From contig PHEL01000018.1 in assembly GCA_002842925.1 (NCBI GenBank), forward strand, positions 1-52,697: 52,697 nucleotides of DNA, given 5' to 3'. Within the stretch, counting starts at the first letter, position 1. The number at the start of each line of letters is the position of its first letter. The translations under genes and the position numbers were made by a program. Positions 51,130-52,697 of the stretch are shown here, piece by piece. This stretch comes from Alphaproteobacteria bacterium HGW-Alphaproteobacteria-14 (GTDB lineage Bacteria; Pseudomonadota; Alphaproteobacteria; Sphingomonadales; Sphingomonadaceae). Under the pieces are notes generated by a model. The model was not told the origin of the DNA, made no database searches, and saw only the letters and a list, made by a program, of their open reading frames with translations.

Positions 51130-51948
51130 ATGTCGTCCCCGCCGCCCATCTCTCTCGGTACGCTGACCGACAAGGAGCTTGAGATCCTGCGTTTGCTGGC
51201 GGGCGGTCACACTGTGAAGTCGATTGCCGCAAGGCTGGAGCGCTCGGAAGCCGCAATCAACGAGCGGCTGCGCGAGGCGCGGCGCAAGACCGGAGCGGGC
51301 AGTAGCCGTGAACTTGCCCGCCTGCTCGACGCACAGAAAATCTGGGACAGGAAAATCGATCTGTCCTCGCCCACATCATCGTCCGACAATCCTGACAGGC
51401 CGCCGTCTGGGCGCGGCCGCTGGTCGAAAGGACAGATGATGATTTTAATCGCAATCCCGCTGGCAGCCGCCGGGCTGCTGGTCACCGCGACGAATACGCT
51501 GGAGCGCGGCGAACCCCCGCTCACAGCTACGCTGGACACTGCCGCAACCTCGCCGCTGGTCGGGCGCTGGTCACTCGATGTAGCGCAGATCCCGGAAACC
51601 GAGCGTCCTCTCGCGGTGACGATCGCCTTCAGCGAGGCGAGCGGCGGGCGCTGGAATACTGTGGTAGAGATAGTCGCGCGGGATGGATCGCAGATGGAAG
51701 GCCGCTCCACTGCCACGCTCGACGGGGTGGCGGCGCCGGTGGTGGGTTCGATGGGCTTCATTGACAGCGTCTCGCTGCGTCAGCCTGAGGTCGGCACTCT
51801 GGTAATGACACTCGGCAAGGACGGGAATCGGGTCTCGACCCGCGTCTACACGGTCGCGATGGACGGCAAGAACATGACCGAAACGATCGTCTGGGCCGCA
51901 GAGGGCATGCCGGATATCGTAACGACCACCTTCAACCGCATCGACTGA
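51130..51948 (+). CDS. Membrane-anchored LuxR-type regulator with a periplasmic domain
   Basis: A 272-aa protein in three parts. Residues of about 8-66 are a GerE/LuxR helix-turn-helix (LTDKELEILRLLAGGHTVKSIAARLERSEAAINERLREARRKTG). After a Ser/Pro-rich linker comes one membrane helix (about 101-121, QMMILIAIPLAAAGLLVTAT). The last 150 residues are a beta-rich periplasmic domain (LVGRWSLDVAQIPETERPLAVTI onward). No response-regulator receiver domain is present. The layout resembles ToxR/CadC one-component sensors but uses a LuxR-type DNA-binding domain. The signal is unknown. It ends before a strong terminator, convergent with ctrA. Confidence 0.85.
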   Translation: MSSPPPISLGTLTDKELEILRLLAGGHTVKSIAARLERSEAAINERLREARRKTGAGSSRELARLLDAQKIWDRKIDLSSPTSSSDNPDRPPSGRGRWSKGQMMILIAIPLAAAGLLVTATNTLERGEPPLTATLDTAATSPLVGRWSLDVAQIPETERPLAVTIAFSEASGGRWNTVVEIVARDGSQMEGRSTATLDGVAAPVVGSMGFIDSVSLRQPEVGTLVMTLGKDGNRVSTRVYTVAMDGKNMTETIVWAAEGMPDIVTTTFNRID

Positions 51949-51953
51949 AACGC

Positions 51954-51985
51954 GGAACGCCCGGAGCCAGAGCCCCGGGCGTTCC
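51954..51985. terminator. Stem-loop between the membrane regulator and ctrA
   Basis: GGAACGCCCGG (51954-51964) pairs perfectly with CCGGGCGTTCC (51975-51985) across a 10-nt loop, 6 bp after the regulator's stop and 75 bp beyond the ctrA stop. There is no long U-tract, but position and stability suit a terminator for one or both converging genes. Other short GGCC/GGCC stems follow toward ctrA. Confidence 0.7.
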
Positions 51986-52060
51986 CGTTATCGTTTGCAG
52001 GCCAATTCCGGCCCAAAGGGCCGCAAGGCCGCCCGCCCGGAGGGGCGAGCGCAAAACAAA

Positions 52061-52697
52061 TTACGCCGCTTCGACCACCGTTTCATCGTCGCGCAGTACG
52101 TAACCGCGGCCCCACACGGTTTCGATGTAATTGTCTCCGCCGCATGCCAGCGACAGCTTCTTGCGCAGCTTGCAGATGAACACGTCGATGATCTTGAGTT
52201 CGGGTTCGTCCATCCCGCCATACAGGTGGTTAAGGAACATTTCCTTGGTCAGCGTGGTGCCCTTGCGAAGCGACAGCAGCTCCAGCATCGCATATTCCTT
52301 GCCGGTCAGGTGCACGCGGGCACCATCGACTTCGACCGTCTTGGCATCAAGGTTCACTGCCAGCTTGCCGGTGCGGATCACGCTTTGCGAATGGCCCTTC
52401 GACCGGCGCACCACGGCATAGATGCGGGCGACCAGTTCTTCGCGGTGGAACGGTTTGGTCACGTAATCATCCGCACCAAAGCCAAAGCTGCGGATCTTGG
52501 AATCCATTTCGGAAATGCCCGACAGGATCAGCACCGGGGTCTGCACCTTGGCGACGCGCAGCTTCTTCAGCACGTCATACCCATGCATGTCGGGCAGATT
52601 CAGGTCGAGCAGGATGATGTCGTAATCATACAGCTTGCCCAGATCGAGGCCCTCTTCACCGAGGTCGGTCGAATAGACATTGAAACCCTCGGTGGTG
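52061..52697 (-). CDS. ctrA: Cell-cycle response regulator CtrA (partial, N-terminus off the edge)
   Basis: The last 212 codons of CtrA, the master cell-cycle regulator of alphaproteobacteria. The frame continues past the ORF track's start to the window edge, giving [26 protein letters not shown] and then [16 protein letters not shown] with the phosphoacceptor Asp. The winged-helix DNA-binding end reads [30 protein letters not shown], then [14 protein letters not shown] and [12 protein letters not shown], all hallmarks of CtrA. About the first 20-25 residues are missing on the right. It ends 112 bp from the membrane regulator gene, with a terminator between. Confidence 0.96.
   Translation of the reverse strand, partial: TTEGFNVYSTDLGEEGLDLGKLYDYDIILLDLNLPDMHGYDVLKKLRVAKVQTPVLILSGISEMDSKIRSFGFGADDYVTKPFHREELVARIYAVVRRSKGHSQSVIRTGKLAVNLDAKTVEVDGARVHLTGKEYAMLELLSLRKGTTLTKEMFLNHLYGGMDEPELKIIDVFICKLRKKLSLACGGDNYIETVWGRGYVLRDDETVVEAA

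Overview
The window reads as a high-GC chromosomal segment of an alphaproteobacterium, most likely a sphingomonad and probably Erythrobacteraceae-like. The evidence is a CtrA response regulator at the right edge, an exosortase-A-type glycosyltransferase/ligase pair, a sphingomonad-style GyrB with an acidic insertion, and many ATGA, GTGA or TGATG gene overlaps. The placement is inference from protein character, not from a database search. I see no rRNA, tRNA, CRISPR array, transposase or phage gene.

Layout, left to right. (1) The end of lgt, then a MidA-type methyltransferase carrying a TolA-like Ala/Glu/Lys/Arg extension of about 300 residues, then a convergent two-gene osmoprotectant ABC importer with fused permease and binding protein. 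(2) A leucine-degradation operon (isovaleryl-CoA dehydrogenase, PhnA-like protein, zinc-ribbon-like protein, methylcrotonyl-CoA carboxylase beta) whose expected alpha-subunit position is taken by an AT-richer orphan gene. (3) An acyltransferase, a TetR regulator, a long nested palindrome, and the minus-strand group gyrB, AI-2E-family exporter, M50-like protease. (4) Two exported hydrolases (M20 peptidase, PIG-L deacetylase), an acyl-CoA ligase, an AT-richer orphan lipoprotein, a 477-bp structured non-coding stretch, guaA, a YceI lipoprotein and a flavin oxidoreductase. (5) A CHCC zinc-finger protein, an ABC ATPase that appears to lack its Q-loop segment, a 55-aa cysteine-pair protein missed by the ORF track, nadB, GFA and TraB-like genes, and an alpha/beta hydrolase. 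(6) gltBD, a membrane protein, and the exosortase-A-associated glycosyltransferase and O-glycosylation ligase, divergently arranged. (7) MaoC hydratase, thiolase, HNH nuclease, GluQ, HIG1 protein, cobalamin adenosyltransferase, 3-hydroxyacyl-CoA dehydrogenase, mutS, a malic enzyme with a damaged 5' end, trmB, a membrane-anchored LuxR-type regulator, and ctrA running off the edge.

Most genes are housekeeping: acyl-CoA and branched-chain catabolism, ammonia assimilation, NAD and GMP synthesis, DNA topology and repair, and tRNA modification. The unusual material is local: the MidA fusion, structural lesions in three metabolic or transport genes (ABC ATPase, flavin oxidoreductase, maeB), two compositionally distinct orphan genes, several strong inverted repeats, and a single-protein LuxR-TM-periplasmic regulator. 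I did not find one large, clearly new multi-gene system. The best leads are the MidA fusion, the membrane-bound regulator, the Q-loop-less ATPase, and the nested palindrome at about 10.1 kb.
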